Part shown: in pieces, positions 52,700 to 62,540 of the stretch
Position numbering within the stretch: position 1 is the first letter of the stretch
How the letters are laid out: every line of letters starts with the position of its first letter
Assembly (NCBI RefSeq): GCF_006335115.1
Contig: NZ_VDMJ01000016.1
Span: 38,726-102,725, forward strand
Reading direction: 5' to 3'
Origin: Streptomyces sp. NP160
GTDB lineage: Bacteria > Actinomycetota > Actinomycetes > Actinomycetales > Quadrisphaeraceae
Length of the DNA stretch: 64,000 nt
Notes under the pieces: model-generated
What the model was told of the DNA's origin: nothing
Seen by the model: the letters and a program-made list of their open reading frames with translations, nothing else
Databases searched by the model: none
Program-made: the position numbers and the translations under genes

Positions 52700-53794
52700 G
52701 TGACCTCACCGCCGGACCGCGGCGCCCCCCGGCGGCTCCGCCGCGCGCCGCGCCCCTCGCGCGCCGCGCGCCGGTGGACCGCGGTCACCGCCGGGGTGCT
52801 CGCGCTCAGCGCTGCGGGCGCCCTCGTCCACGTCACCACGAGCTGGGGCGTGCAGGCCCCCGGCAGCGCGGCGGCCGGCGGCACCGCGGCCGCGGCCTCC
52901 GCCCCCGCCGCAGGGGCGGGTCGGTCGTCGTCGGCGCAGAGCCCGGGCGGTGGTCCCGCGCCCTCCGCGCCGGCGCCGTCCGCGCCGGCGTCGCAGGCCC
53001 CTGCGGGGTCCGGGGGAGCGAGCTCGCCGTGGAGCGCCGCGGTGCAGACGTCCGCCTCGGGCGGGGTGCGGAGCAGCGCCCCGGACTCGGCGCAGGCCGC
53101 GGGCGCCGCCCTGCCCGTGGGCGACCTGGCCGGGTGGCACCAGGTGTTCACCGACGGCTTCGACACCGACGTGCCCGAGGGCTCGTTCAGCTCCAGCGCC
53201 TACGGGGACCGCTGGCACGCCTACGACGGCTTCCCCGACACCTTCGAGGTCGGGGCGTACAGCGACGACGTGCTCTCCGTCTCCGGCGGCGCGCTGCGGA
53301 TGCGCTGGCGCACCGAGGGCGGCGTCCCCCTGGTCTCCGGGATCGTCCCCCTCGTCGACGGCCGCTGGGGCGGGCACGTCGGGGGCCGCTACTCGGTGCG
53401 CTTCCGCAGCGAGGCGGCCTCGCGCGGCTACCACGCCGCCTTCCTCGCCTGGCCCGACTCCAACGTCTGGGACGAGGGCGAGATCGACTTCGCCGAGGGG
53501 GCCCTGGACGGCGGCGTGCGCGCCTACCACCACTGCCCGGGCGACCCGGAGGCCCACTGCGGCAGCGCCGAGACCACCGCCCCGTGGAGCGAGTGGCACG
53601 TGGCGACGGTCGAGTGGACCCCGTCCGGCGTCACCTACTTCCTCGACGGGGTGCGGCTCATGCGCTCCTCCGACGTCCCGGTCGACCCGATGCACCTCGT
53701 CCTGCAGGGCTACGTGCGCCCCGGGTGGGACGCCACCCGCGACGCCGTGGTGCAGGTCGACTGGGTCTCCATCTGGTACCCGGACGGCACCTGA
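52700..53794 (+). CDS. Membrane-anchored or secreted GH16 glycoside hydrolase
   Basis: A 364-residue protein. A basic N-terminus and hydrophobic segment (~27-50) act as signal anchor. An Ala/Ser/Pro/Gly linker precedes a GH16 jelly-roll domain from ~140. The catalytic motif E-x-D-x-x-E is Glu261-Ile-Asp263-Phe-Ala-Glu266 (codons 53480-53497), and aromatic residues WHAYDGF and YFLDGVRL line the cleft. GH16 enzymes cut beta-1,3- or mixed-linkage glucans, and are often included in exopolysaccharide loci to trim the product. The GTG at 52700 follows a terminator. Confidence 0.9.
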   Translation: MTSPPDRGAPRRLRRAPRPSRAARRWTAVTAGVLALSAAGALVHVTTSWGVQAPGSAAAGGTAAAASAPAAGAGRSSSAQSPGGGPAPSAPAPSAPASQAPAGSGGASSPWSAAVQTSASGGVRSSAPDSAQAAGAALPVGDLAGWHQVFTDGFDTDVPEGSFSSSAYGDRWHAYDGFPDTFEVGAYSDDVLSVSGGALRMRWRTEGGVPLVSGIVPLVDGRWGGHVGGRYSVRFRSEAASRGYHAAFLAWPDSNVWDEGEIDFAEGALDGGVRAYHHCPGDPEAHCGSAETTAPWSEWHVATVEWTPSGVTYFLDGVRLMRSSDVPVDPMHLVLQGYVRPGWDATRDAVVQVDWVSIWYPDGT

Positions 53795-53872
53795 GCCCGG
53801 CGCACCCCACCGCAGCACCGCAGAGAGCACAGGACCACGCGCGCGCACCGCGCCACCCGGGAGGAGCAGGAC

Positions 53873-55210
53873 ATGGGGGACACCACGACGGCGGGCGCGA
53901 CCGAGCGCCTGGGCACCAGGGACCTGCTGTGGAGCGGCACCCGGACGAGCATCGTGCTGGGGCCGCTCGACCTGCCGCCGCACGAGGACCTCGTGGCCGC
54001 GGCGGGGGCCCTGGCCGAGGCGTTCCCCGCCGCGCGCCTGGGCCAGGCGCTGGACGCCTCCCGCGGGCGCTGGGTGGCCGCGGGGCTGCCGGTCGCCCAG
54101 CTGGCACGGCGGGCGGTGCTCGTCCACGACGGGCCCGGCCCCGACGAGGTCGGCCTCTCGGCCTTCGCCCGCGCTCTGGAGGCCCACCGCACCGACGACG
54201 TGCCGGTGCGCTGGGTGGTCGCGGGGCGCCACCTGGCGCTGCTCATCTGCCACGCCGCCGGTGACGGCGGCCTCATGCTCGGCCTGCCCGCGGCGCTGCT
54301 CGAGGTGGCGCGCACCGGGCGGCCGCCGGCCTGGACGCAGCAGCCCGACCTGACGTCGCCGCTGCTGCGCGCGCTGGCGCACCACTACGGCCGCCACCCG
54401 CGCCGGGTGGCCCTGACGCTCGCCGCGGTCCGCGCCGCCGCCGCTGCCTCGTCCGCCACCTCCACCGGCGCGGGCGGCGGTGGCGAGCAGGACGACGACG
54501 CCGGCCGCGCGCTCCTGCGCCCGTCCACGACCGCCGTGCACGCCGTCATGGGCGAGGCGCAGCTGGCCGAGCTCACCGCCTGGCGCAGGGCGCAGGGGAA
54601 GGGCACCTCCGGCGTCGCCGTCCAGACGGTGCTCGTCGGCGCTGCGCTCGCCGCGGTCGGCCTGCCGCCGCAGGGACCGCCCACCGTGCTGGTCGACGCC
54701 CGCCGCTACCTGCCGCCGGGCGCCGCGGTGCACGGGAACTTCGTGGCCGGTCTCCAGCTGCCGGTCGGTGAGCGCTGGGACGCCCGGGAGATCACCACCG
54801 CGCTGCGCTCAGCCGTGGAGGCGGCCCGCCCCCTCAGCGCCATGACGCTCGGCGCGGCGCGCCAGCTGCTGCCGCGGACGCGCGCCGCCCGCACGGCCAC
54901 CGGCGAGCGGGTGCCCGCCCGTCCCCGCCCGGTGCTGGCGGTGACGAGCATGCAGCACCCCGCGCTCGCCGACCTGCCGTGGGACGGGCCCGCAGCGCGG
55001 GCCACGGCCACGTCCGTGTCCACGCCCGCACCCGCCGAGGGCGTCACGGCCTCGCTCACCGAGCTGCGCGGCCACCTCAACCTCTCCCTGTCCTTCCACG
55101 GCGCCGTCTACGACACCGCTCGCATGGCGGAAGCCGTGCGGCTGGCCACGGGCGACCCGGTGGCGGTGCTCGAGCGGGCCGCGTCCCGTCGCGCGGAGGT
55201 CCTGGCATGA
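53873..55210 (+). CDS. Condensation-domain/PapA-like acyltransferase
   Basis: A 445-residue protein with the CoA/carrier-dependent acyltransferase signature HxxxDG as HAAGDG (His127, Asp131). The C-terminal half has an NRPS C-domain/PapA-like latch region (RGHLNLSLSFHGAVYD). Overall length fits stand-alone acyltransferases such as PapA5, which esterify surface lipids. A ketosynthase III is translationally coupled downstream (overlap 55207-55210), so the pair may make and attach an acyl group. GGGAGGAGC lies upstream of the ATG. The acceptor is unknown; the neighbouring glycan is a candidate. Confidence 0.78.
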   Translation: MGDTTTAGATERLGTRDLLWSGTRTSIVLGPLDLPPHEDLVAAAGALAEAFPAARLGQALDASRGRWVAAGLPVAQLARRAVLVHDGPGPDEVGLSAFARALEAHRTDDVPVRWVVAGRHLALLICHAAGDGGLMLGLPAALLEVARTGRPPAWTQQPDLTSPLLRALAHHYGRHPRRVALTLAAVRAAAAASSATSTGAGGGGEQDDDAGRALLRPSTTAVHAVMGEAQLAELTAWRRAQGKGTSGVAVQTVLVGAALAAVGLPPQGPPTVLVDARRYLPPGAAVHGNFVAGLQLPVGERWDAREITTALRSAVEAARPLSAMTLGAARQLLPRTRAARTATGERVPARPRPVLAVTSMQHPALADLPWDGPAARATATSVSTPAPAEGVTASLTELRGHLNLSLSFHGAVYDTARMAEAVRLATGDPVAVLERAASRRAEVLA

Positions 55211-56307
55211 GCGGCGGCACGGGCGTCGGGGTGCTCGGCACGGGCAGCTACCTGCCGCCCGTCGTCGTCCCCAACGGCCCGGTGGCCGAGGCCGCCGGGG
55301 TGACCCCGGAGTGGATCGAGGCCAAGACGCTCATCCGCGAGCGCCGGCACGCGCTGCCCGGGCAGGCGACCTCCGACCTGGCGGTCGAGGCCGCTCGCCG
55401 GGCCCTGGCCGACGCCGGGGTGGCGGCGGCGGACCTCGCCGTCGTCGTGGTGTCCACCTCCACGCCGGACTCCCCGCAGCCGCCCACGGCGAGCCTGGTG
55501 CAGGCGGCGCTCGGCGCCGACGGCGCCGCAGCCTTCGACGTCAACGCGGTCTGCAGCGGCTTCGTCTACGCCCTGGAGGTGGCGCGGGCGCTGCTCGTGG
55601 CCGCCGGGGACGGGCGCCCGGCGCTCGTGGTGGGCGCCGACGTGTACTCGCGCATCCTGGACCGCTCCGACCGGCGCACCGCCGTGCTCTTCGGCGACGG
55701 TGCCGGGGCCGTGGTGCTGGGCGCTGCGCCGGCCGGCCGCGAGGTAGGCCGGGCGGTGCTGCACGGCGTCGGCAGCAGCGCGCACCTCATCGGGGTGCCC
55801 GCGGGCGGCAGCCGCCTGCCGGCGAGCGAGCAGACCCTCGCCGAGGGCCAGCACTGGTTCCGCATGGACGGGCGCGGCGTGCGGGAGTTCGTCGAGGAGC
55901 GCGTGCCGGGCCTGGTCGCCGAGGTGCTCGCCGGGGCCGGGTGGGACCCGGCGGCCGTGGACCACGTGGTGCCGCACCAGGGCAACGGCGTGATGCTCGC
56001 CGGCCTGGCGGCCTCCCTCGGCCTGCCGCGGGCGCGGATGCACACGACCGTGGAGGAGCTCGGGAACACCGGCAGCGCCTCGGTGCCGGTCACCCTCGAC
56101 GCCGCCCGCCGAGCGGGGGCGCTGCTCCCGGGGGACCGGGTGCTGCTGCTCGCCTTCGGCGGCGGCATGAACCTCGCCGGCACCGCCCTGACGTGGCTCG
56201 GCTCGCCCGCTGAGCGCGCCGAGCGGGTGCCCCTGCCGAGGCGGGCGCACCGGCCCCGGCAGGAGCGACCCGTCACGCCTTCGAGGGCGGCCGCGTCATC
56301 GACATGA
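55207..56307 (+). CDS. 3-Oxoacyl-ACP synthase III (KASIII-like)
   Basis: A 366-residue thiolase-fold enzyme. The catalytic triad is Cys116 ([11 protein letters not shown]), His257 (VVPHQGNG) and Asn287 ([11 protein letters not shown]). It is not in the usual fab gene cluster and follows an acyltransferase-like gene, so a specialised role, such as priming or condensing an unusual acyl chain, is likely. The C-terminal ~30 residues are a basic extension. The frame runs 35 bases into the 3' end of the convergent fumC gene. No dedicated acyl carrier protein is present. Confidence 0.88.
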   Translation: MSGGTGVGVLGTGSYLPPVVVPNGPVAEAAGVTPEWIEAKTLIRERRHALPGQATSDLAVEAARRALADAGVAAADLAVVVVSTSTPDSPQPPTASLVQAALGADGAAAFDVNAVCSGFVYALEVARALLVAAGDGRPALVVGADVYSRILDRSDRRTAVLFGDGAGAVVLGAAPAGREVGRAVLHGVGSSAHLIGVPAGGSRLPASEQTLAEGQHWFRMDGRGVREFVEERVPGLVAEVLAGAGWDPAAVDHVVPHQGNGVMLAGLAASLGLPRARMHTTVEELGNTGSASVPVTLDAARRAGALLPGDRVLLLAFGGGMNLAGTALTWLGSPAERAERVPLPRRAHRPRQERPVTPSRAAASST

Positions 56308-57709
56308 CGTCGAGCGCGGTGTCGAGCTGGGCCTCGGTGACCTCGCCGCGCTCCACGAAGCCGAGGTCGAGCACCGCCTGGCGCACGGTGACGCCCTGGG
56401 CGACGGCGTGCTTGGCCACCTTGGCCGCCGCCTCGTAGCCGATGACCCGGTTGAGCGGGGTGACGATCGACGGCGAGGCCTCCGCGTAGTGGCGGGCCTG
56501 CTCGACGTCGGCCTCGAGCCCGTCCACCACCTTGGTGGCCAGCACGCGGGAGCCGTTGGCCAGCAGGCGGGTGCTCTCCAGCACGCCGAGCGCCATGACG
56601 GGGATCTGCACGTTGAGCTCGAAGGCGCCCGAGGCGCCCGCCCACGCGACGGTGGCGTCGTTGCCGATGACGCGGGCGCAGACCATGAGCACGGCCTCGT
56701 TGATGACCGGGTTCACCTTGCCCGGCATGATCGAGGAGCCCGGCTGCAGGTCGGGGATGCGCAGCTCGCCCAGGCCGGTGTTGGGCCCGGAGCCCATCCA
56801 GCGGATGTCGTTGTTGACCTTGGTCAGCGACACCGCGATGGTCTTCAGCTGGCCGGACAGCTCCACCAGCCCGTCGCGCGCGGACTGCGCCTCGAAGTGG
56901 TCGCGCGCCTCCGTCAGCGGCAGCCCGGTGTCCTGCGCGAGCAGCTCGATGACCCGCTGCGGGAACCCCGCGGGGGTGTTGATGCCGGTGCCGACGGCCG
57001 TGCCGCCCAGGGGCACCTCGGCCACGCGCGGGAGCACCGCGCGCAGGCGCTCGACGCCGTAGCGGACCGCGGCGGCGTACCCGCCGAACTCCTGGCCGAG
57101 CGTCACGGGCGTCGCGTCCATGAGGTGCGTGCGGCCGGACTTGACCACCTCGGCGAACTCGGAGGCCTTGGCCCCCAGCGAGGCGGCCAGCTGCTCCAGG
57201 GCCGGCACCAGGTCGTTGACGACGGCGGAGGTCGCGGCCACGTGCACCGAGGTCGGGAAGACGTCGTTGCTGGACTGGGAGGCGTTGACGTGGTCGTTGG
57301 GGTGCACCGCCTCGCCGAGGGAGCGGCTGGCGAGGGTGGCGATGACCTCGTTGGCGTTCATGTTGGAGCTGGTGCCCGAGCCGGTCTGGAAGACGTCCAC
57401 GGGGAAGTGCTCGTCGTGAGCGCCGGAGGCCACCTCGTCCGCGGCGGCGGCGATCGCGTCCGCCACGGGCTGCGGCAGCACGCCCAGCTCGGCGTTGGCC
57501 AGCGCAGCAGCCTTCTTCACCCGCGCGAGGGCCTCGATGTGGCTGCGCTCCAGCGGGGTGCCGCTGATGGGGAAGTTCTCCACCGCGCGCTGCGTCTGCG
57601 CCCGCCACAGGGCGGCCGCGGGCACGCGGACCTCGCCCATGGTGTCGTGCTCGATGCGGTACTCCGCGCCGTCTCCTGCGCCCACCGTCGGGCCCTTCGC
57701 GTCAGCCAT
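56273..57709 (-). CDS. fumC: Fumarate hydratase class II
   Basis: A 478-residue TCA-cycle enzyme interconverting fumarate and malate. The family signature [11 protein letters not shown] and the [17 protein letters not shown] and [13 protein letters not shown] motifs are intact. It is a homotetramer, oxygen-stable and iron-free. It overlaps the KASIII gene by 35 bases at the 3' end. The position matches Rv1098c. A GACGAT (57717-57722, minus strand) seven bases before the ATG may be a leaderless -10 box. Confidence 0.96.
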   Translation of the reverse strand: MADAKGPTVGAGDGAEYRIEHDTMGEVRVPAAALWRAQTQRAVENFPISGTPLERSHIEALARVKKAAALANAELGVLPQPVADAIAAAADEVASGAHDEHFPVDVFQTGSGTSSNMNANEVIATLASRSLGEAVHPNDHVNASQSSNDVFPTSVHVAATSAVVNDLVPALEQLAASLGAKASEFAEVVKSGRTHLMDATPVTLGQEFGGYAAAVRYGVERLRAVLPRVAEVPLGGTAVGTGINTPAGFPQRVIELLAQDTGLPLTEARDHFEAQSARDGLVELSGQLKTIAVSLTKVNNDIRWMGSGPNTGLGELRIPDLQPGSSIMPGKVNPVINEAVLMVCARVIGNDATVAWAGASGAFELNVQIPVMALGVLESTRLLANGSRVLATKVVDGLEADVEQARHYAEASPSIVTPLNRVIGYEAAAKVAKHAVAQGVTVRQAVLDLGFVERGEVTEAQLDTALDVMSMTRPPSKA

Positions 57710-57768
57710 GGTCCCGATCGTCGCAGAGCCGGCACGTGCGCCGACACGGGCTCCCGGTCAGCTGCCGG

Positions 57769-58488
57769 TCAACGGTCTGCGGGGGCGCGCCGGCCCACCA
57801 CCAGCCAGTACTCCAGCTCGCGGCCCTCCCGCTCCACGACGCGGCGCAGCACGCGCACGTCCGTGATCCCCGCCACAGCGCGCGCGGTGTCCGCCAGCGC
57901 AGCCGGGTCGTGGGAGCACCACACCGCGAGGACCCCGCCCGGGGCCAGCACCGCCGCGGCGGCCGCCAGGCCGTCGTCGTCGTACAGGCGCGCGTTGGCG
58001 GGGGCCACGAGGAAGCCGGGCCCGTTGTCGACGTCCAGCAGCACCGCGTCCAGTGACGCGGGCGGGGCCGCGCGCAGCGCGTCCGCCACGTCGCCCACCA
58101 CGGTGCTGGCGCGCGGGTCCGCCAGCACCCCCGCGGTGGCGGGCACCAGGCCCTGGCGCACCCACGCGACGACGCTCGGCTCCAGCTCCGCCACCACGGC
58201 CTCGGCCACCCGCGGGTCGGCGAGCACCTGCGCGAGGGTGAACCCCAGCCCGAGGCCGCCCACCAGCACCCGCCACCCGCCGGGGGCGGCGCGGCCGTCG
58301 GCGCCCAGGAGCTCGAGCGCAGCGCTGGCCAGGAGGCGCTCGGTGGACGCGTCGCCGTCGTCCATGACGAGCACCCCGCCCACCACCAGCTCCACGAGGT
58401 CGGACCCCGACGCGGGGTCCGGGCGGCGGCGGAGCACCACCTCGCCGGTGGCGCCGGTGGCGCGGCCGAGCTCGGTCCAGGTGTCCAC
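57769..58488 (-). CDS. Spermidine-synthase-like (SAM-fold) protein
   Basis: A 239-residue protein with a spermidine-synthase-type methyltransferase fold: VLVGGLGLGFTLAQVLAD (motif I), VVAELEPSVVAWVRQG (acidic residue after strand two) and LDAVLLDVDNGPGFLV. The conserved Asp of true spermidine synthases sits in a modified context, so the activity may be different. It lies seven bases downstream of the carbonic anhydrase gene on the same strand, suggesting an operon. Confidence 0.75.
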   Translation of the reverse strand: MDTWTELGRATGATGEVVLRRRPDPASGSDLVELVVGGVLVMDDGDASTERLLASAALELLGADGRAAPGGWRVLVGGLGLGFTLAQVLADPRVAEAVVAELEPSVVAWVRQGLVPATAGVLADPRASTVVGDVADALRAAPPASLDAVLLDVDNGPGFLVAPANARLYDDDGLAAAAAVLAPGGVLAVWCSHDPAALADTARAVAGITDVRVLRRVVEREGRELEYWLVVGRRAPADR

Positions 58489-58495
58489 GGCGCGC

Positions 58496-59194
58496 TCAGG
58501 CGGAGACGGCGTCAGCGCCCTCGAGCAGCGTCACGCGGCCGGTGGCCAGCTCGTAGGCGGCGCCCACCACCGCGGCGCGGCCCTCGGAGACGGCGCGCGC
58601 GAGCACCGTCGACCGCTCGGCCAGCAGGTTGGCCGTCGCCCTGACGTGCGAGGAGCCGACGATGGCGGCCTCGGCCGCCGGGTCGTCGTCGCGGCCGCGG
58701 CCCTGGCGGGCCACGAGGATGCTCGGCGCGACGCGCTCCACGATGTCGCGGACGTACCCGCCCGGCACCGACCCGCCGTCGAGGGCGTCCAGCGCCGCGG
58801 CCACCGCACCGCACCGCTCGTGGCCGAGGACGACGACGAGCGGCACGCCGAGCACCTCCACGCCGTACTCCACCGAGCCCAGCACGGCGGCGTCCACGAC
58901 GTGGCCGGCGGTGCGGACCACGAAGAGGTCGCCCAGGTCGGCGTCGAAGACGAACTCCGCGGGGACCCGGGAGTCCGAGCACCCCACCACCAGCGCGAAC
59001 GGGCGCTGCTCGGTGACCAGCTCCGCGCGGCGCGAGGCGCTGCCCGCGCCGGAGCTGCGCTCCACCGCGAAGCGCTCGTTGCCCTCGGCGAGGGCCGCCC
59101 ACGCCTGCGCGGGGGTCGAGGGCCGCCCCGCGGAGGGCGGCGGGCTGTCAGGGCGCACGGAGGGGGGCAGCACGGGCACGGCCGCATGATGCAC
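58496..59194 (-). CDS. Beta-class carbonic anhydrase
   Basis: A 232-residue zinc enzyme that hydrates CO2. The zinc ligands lie in VVGCSDSRVPAE (Cys, Asp) and VLGHERCGAV (His, Cys), the beta-class pattern. It has an N-terminal Pro-rich extension of ~25 residues. Cytoplasmic; no signal peptide. Probably co-transcribed with the spermidine-synthase-like gene. Confidence 0.92.
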   Translation of the reverse strand: MHHAAVPVLPPSVRPDSPPPSAGRPSTPAQAWAALAEGNERFAVERSSGAGSASRRAELVTEQRPFALVVGCSDSRVPAEFVFDADLGDLFVVRTAGHVVDAAVLGSVEYGVEVLGVPLVVVLGHERCGAVAAALDALDGGSVPGGYVRDIVERVAPSILVARQGRGRDDDPAAEAAIVGSSHVRATANLLAERSTVLARAVSEGRAAVVGAAYELATGRVTLLEGADAVSA

Positions 59195-59204
59195 CAGGAA
59201 CGCG

Positions 59205-59238
59205 CAGGGGCGCCCGCTGCCGTCGACGGACGCCCCTG
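59205..59238 (-). terminator. Terminator of the PfkB-type kinase gene
   Basis: CAGGGGCG (59205-59212) pairs with CGCCCCTG (59231-59238). A competing outer pairing GCACCAGG (59191-59198)/CCTGGTGC (59235-59242) is also possible. It separates the kinase gene from the carbonic anhydrase gene. Confidence 0.5.
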
Positions 59239-59248
59239 GTGCGCCGGC

Positions 59249-60178
59249 TCAGACGCCGAGCAGCTCCCGGCGCCACGGCGGGTCCGCGCCCGGGCGCGAG
59301 ACGGTGATGGCGCCCACGCGCGCGGCGTGGGCCAGCAGCGTCTGGACGTCGTCGTTGCTGATGTCGCGCAGCGCGTCGCGGCGGTCGGCGCCCAGCAGGT
59401 CGTGCTCGGCCAGCCCGTCGACCAGGGCCGCCATGACGGAGTCGCCCGCACCCACCGTGTCCGCCACCTGCACCTTCGGAGCGCGGACCTCCGCGCGGCC
59501 GCTGCGGGCCAGGGCCACGAGGCCCTTCTCGCCCCGGGTCAGGACGGCGAGGGACGCACCCCGCTCCAGCCAGGCCGCCAGCAGCGCCTCGTGGTCGCCG
59601 TCGGGCTGGAGCCAGTCGGCGTCCTCGTCGGACAGCTTCACCACGTCGCAGTGCTCCACGAGGGCGTCGATGCGCCTCCGCACCAGCGACGGGTCGCCCA
59701 TGAGGTCGGGGCGGAGGTTGGGGTCGAAGGTGGTGGTGGCGGTGGCGCGGTAGCGCTGCACGAGCCGGCTCACCGCCCCGGCGCCCGGTTCGAACCACGA
59801 CCCGATCGAGCCCGTGTGCACCGCCAGCACGCTCTCGGGGAGGGCGGCGTCCAGCGCCGGGCCCTCCGGGAGCTCCCACGTGAGGTCGAACACGTACGTG
59901 GCCGAGCCGTCCGCGCCCAGGGTCGCCTGCGCGGTGGAGGTGGCACCGGGCCGCACGGTGCCCTCGACCACCTCGACGCCGGAGGCGCGCAGGTGCGCCA
60001 GGACGCCCTCGCCGCGCTCGTCGTCACCGAGGTGCGCCAGCAGCTGCGTGGGCCGGCCGAGCCTGGCCAGGCCGATGGCCACGTTCATCGGGCTGCCGCC
60101 CGGGTACTCCCGGACGCCGCCGTCCGAGGCGTGGACGACGTCGACCAGCGCCTCGCCGATCACGAGCACCGAGCTCAC
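59249..60178 (-). CDS. PfkB-family carbohydrate kinase
   Basis: A 309-residue ribokinase-fold sugar kinase, closest by eye to fructokinases. The N-terminal motif is VIGEALVDVV, then YPGGSPMNVAIGLARLG. The C-terminal signature is VADTVGAGDSVMAAL with the catalytic Asp. A strong GAGGAGGAGG sits before the GTG start (60176-60178). The exact sugar cannot be decided; no transporter is adjacent. Confidence 0.9.
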   Translation of the reverse strand: MSSVLVIGEALVDVVHASDGGVREYPGGSPMNVAIGLARLGRPTQLLAHLGDDERGEGVLAHLRASGVEVVEGTVRPGATSTAQATLGADGSATYVFDLTWELPEGPALDAALPESVLAVHTGSIGSWFEPGAGAVSRLVQRYRATATTTFDPNLRPDLMGDPSLVRRRIDALVEHCDVVKLSDEDADWLQPDGDHEALLAAWLERGASLAVLTRGEKGLVALARSGRAEVRAPKVQVADTVGAGDSVMAALVDGLAEHDLLGADRRDALRDISNDDVQTLLAHAARVGAITVSRPGADPPWRRELLGV

Positions 60179-60279
60179 GGGGTGACCTCCTCCTCCGGCG
60201 CCCACACCCGCGAGCGCTGGGAGCGGACTGTAGCGGGCGAGCGCGAGGGCCCCCGCCCGCCGAGTGCGAGCATGGAGGG

Positions 60280-60948
60280 GTGAGCGAGCCCGCGGCAGCA
60301 CCCAGCCCCGCGCCGTCGTCGCCGTCGTCGCCGCCCGCCGCGCCGGTGCCGTCGGGCAAGCGCCCCCGCGGGTTCGAGACCCCCGGCGACATGCTGCGCA
60401 CGATGCTGTTCGTGCTGGCGCTCGTCCTCGTGGTCTTCTTCCTCACCGCCAGGCCCCAGGGCGACCAGCGGCCCCCCGCCGACGTCGCCGCCACCTCCGC
60501 CTCGGCCACCGCCGCCGGCGTGCCGGTGGGGGTGCCCGTGCTGCCCGAGGGCTGGAAGGCGTCCAACAGCCGCTTCGGGCCGGACGCCGCCGAGGGACTG
60601 CCCACCTTCCACGTCGGCTACCTCGACCCCGCCGGTGCGTACGGCGGCATCACCGCCACCGCCGCCGCCACCCCCGGGTGGGTGGAGGGCGTGGCCGGCG
60701 AGGACGCCACCGCCGACGGGACCCGGGAGCTCGCCGGGCGCACGTGGGAGGTCTGGACCAGGGCCGACCCCCGCAGCACCACGCTCGTCAGCGACCCCTC
60801 GAGCAGCGGCGGCGGCCCCGCCCTGGCGGTCACCAGCCGCGGCGACGACGCGGACCTGCAGACGCTGGCGCAGGCCGCCGTGGCCGCCGTCAGCAGCGCC
60901 ACCGGTGCGAGCAGCCCCGCCAGCAGCCCCGCGACCGCCCAGGGCTGA
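60280..60948 (+). CDS. DUF4245 single-pass membrane protein
   Basis: A 222-residue protein with a Pro/Ser-rich cytoplasmic N-terminus, one helix (MLFVLALVLVVFFLTA) and an extracytoplasmic domain with PEGWKASNSRFGPDA and GYLDPAGAYGGITA, the DUF4245 core. It matches the actinobacterial family at the Rv1100 position between the fum and xse genes. A GAGCAT six bases before the GTG, or GGAGGG in the same place, may guide initiation. Function unknown. Confidence 0.88.
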   Translation: MSEPAAAPSPAPSSPSSPPAAPVPSGKRPRGFETPGDMLRTMLFVLALVLVVFFLTARPQGDQRPPADVAATSASATAAGVPVGVPVLPEGWKASNSRFGPDAAEGLPTFHVGYLDPAGAYGGITATAAATPGWVEGVAGEDATADGTRELAGRTWEVWTRADPRSTTLVSDPSSSGGGPALAVTSRGDDADLQTLAQAAVAAVSSATGASSPASSPATAQG

Positions 60949-60951
60949 CCC

Positions 60952-61170
60952 TCAGCCCTGGACGCGCGCCGCCTCCAGGCGCTCGCGGGCTCCGTCCAGC
61001 CACTGCTGGCAGCGCGTGGCCAGCGCCTCGCCGCGCTCCCACAGGCGCAGCGACTCCTCCAGGCTCGCGCCCCCGGTCTCCAGGCGGCGCACCACCTCGA
61101 CCAGCTGGTCGCGGGCCTGCTCGTAGCCGAGCTGCGCGACATCCTCGGGCAGTGCCGGTGCGTCAGCCAT
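60952..61170 (-). CDS. xseB: Exodeoxyribonuclease VII small subunit
   Basis: A 72-residue helical protein with the XseB core [20 protein letters not shown] followed by [13 protein letters not shown]. It binds the C-terminal part of XseA and is required for stable ExoVII. Its start overlaps the end of xseA by eight bases, so it is coupled. Only three bases separate its stop from that of the convergent DUF4245 gene. Confidence 0.94.
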   Translation of the reverse strand: MADAPALPEDVAQLGYEQARDQLVEVVRRLETGGASLEESLRLWERGEALATRCQQWLDGARERLEAARVQG

Positions 61171-62515
61171 CGCCGTCCTCTCCGAAGCCCTCGTCGTCGT
61201 CCTCTGGATCGTCTTCCGAGTCGACCACCTCGACGACGATCGACCCGCGCGCCAACCGCGCCCGCAGCCACTCCCCGGTCGGGGCGTCCTCGGGGGAGCG
61301 GACCACCTGGCCCTCGTCGGTCTGCAGCACCGCGTAGCCGCGCTCCAGCACCGCGGCCGGGCTCAGCGCCCGCACGCTCGCCGTCAGGCCCGCCAGGACC
61401 CCCGCCTGCTCGCGCAGCCGGCCCTCGAGCGCCCGGCGACCGCGCTCGCGGGCCTCGGCGACCGTGCGGGTGGGCTCGGCGAGCAGGGCGCGCGGGTCGG
61501 CCAGCACCGGGCGGGAGCGCAGCTGCGCCAGCGCGGTGCTCTCGGAGTCGACCAGGCGCAGCACCGTGCGCCGCAGCCGCGAGCGGGCGGCCTCCAGCCC
61601 CGACAGCTCCTCGGCCACCGCCGGCACCACGCGGCGGCCGGCGTCGGTGGGGGTGGAGGCGCGCACGTCCGCCACGAGGTCCAGCAGGACGTTGTCGACC
61701 TCGTGGCCGATCGCGCTCACCACGGGCGTCGTGCACGCGGCGACCGCGCGGCAGAGGGCCTCGTTGCTGAAGGGCAGCAGGTCCTCCAGGGACCCGCCGC
61801 CGCGGGCCACCACGATGACGTCGACGTCGGGGTGGCCGTCCAGCTCGGCCACGGCGGCGCTGACCTCGGAGACCGCTCCGGTGCCCTGCACGGCGACCTG
61901 CCGGACCTCGAAGCGGACGCCCGGCCAGCGGTCGCTGGCGGTGCGCACGACGTCGCGCTCGGCGGCGCTGGCGCGCCCGCACACCAGGCCCACGCAGCGC
62001 GGCAGGAAGGGCAGCGGCTTCTTGCGGTGCTCGTCGAGCAGGCCCTCGGAGGCGAGGACGCGCTTGAGGTGCTCGATGCGGGCCAGCAGCTCGCCGACGC
62101 CCACGGGGCGGATGTCGGTGGCCTGCAGCTGCAGCACGCCGCGCTTGGTCCAGAACTCGGGGCTGGCCCGCACCACCACGCGGGCGCCCTCGGCCAGCCC
62201 GCCGGGCAGCGCGTCGAGCAGGCGCACGTGCGCGCTGACGGGCAGCGACATGTCGACGTCGGTGTCGCGCAGCGTCAGGTACGCCGTCGTCGTGCCGGGC
62301 CGCCGGGTGGCCTGGACCACCTGCCCCTCGACCCAGACCTGCGGCATCTTCGCGACGTAGTCGCTGATCTTCATGGTCAGCAGCCGCACCGGCCAGGGGT
62401 GCTCGGCGCTGGTCTGCGCGGCGGTCGGCGGGAGCGACTGGGCCGGGGCCGGCTGCTGGGCCGACGGGGACTGGCCGGACCCCCGCTCGGCCGTCTGCGC
62501 TCCGGCTTCCACCAC
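61163..62515 (-). CDS. xseA: Exodeoxyribonuclease VII large subunit
   Basis: A 450-residue nuclease. The N-terminal OB fold (~60-150; [20 protein letters not shown]) precedes the catalytic domain with [14 protein letters not shown] and [13 protein letters not shown] coiled-coil region follows. The C-terminal tail is acidic. The ~45-residue N-terminal extension before [14 protein letters not shown] is Gln/Ser-rich. The GTG start lies six bases after TAAGGT on the minus strand (62522-62527), predicting a leaderless transcript that starts 23 bases from ispH. Confidence 0.95.
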   Translation of the reverse strand: MVEAGAQTAERGSGQSPSAQQPAPAQSLPPTAAQTSAEHPWPVRLLTMKISDYVAKMPQVWVEGQVVQATRRPGTTTAYLTLRDTDVDMSLPVSAHVRLLDALPGGLAEGARVVVRASPEFWTKRGVLQLQATDIRPVGVGELLARIEHLKRVLASEGLLDEHRKKPLPFLPRCVGLVCGRASAAERDVVRTASDRWPGVRFEVRQVAVQGTGAVSEVSAAVAELDGHPDVDVIVVARGGGSLEDLLPFSNEALCRAVAACTTPVVSAIGHEVDNVLLDLVADVRASTPTDAGRRVVPAVAEELSGLEAARSRLRRTVLRLVDSESTALAQLRSRPVLADPRALLAEPTRTVAEARERGRRALEGRLREQAGVLAGLTASVRALSPAAVLERGYAVLQTDEGQVVRSPEDAPTGEWLRARLARGSIVVEVVDSEDDPEDDDEGFGEDGDG

Positions 62516-62540
62516 GCTGCGACCTTACGATGGAGGGGTG
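62513..62540. promoter_or_regulatory. Divergent leaderless promoters of xseA and ispH with overlapping -10 boxes
   Basis: Plus strand: TACGAT (62526-62531), then six bases, then the ispH GTG (62538). Minus strand: TAAGGT (62527-62522), then six bases, then the xseA GTG (62515-62513). The two -10 boxes share bases 62526-62527, and only 22 bases lie between the start codons, so each -35 region would fall inside the other gene. Confidence 0.6.

Noticed and set aside
56408..60283. 1291-codon plus-strand frame opposite fumC, carbonic anhydrase and PfkB
   Set aside because: The translation is low-complexity and the opposite strand encodes complete enzymes.
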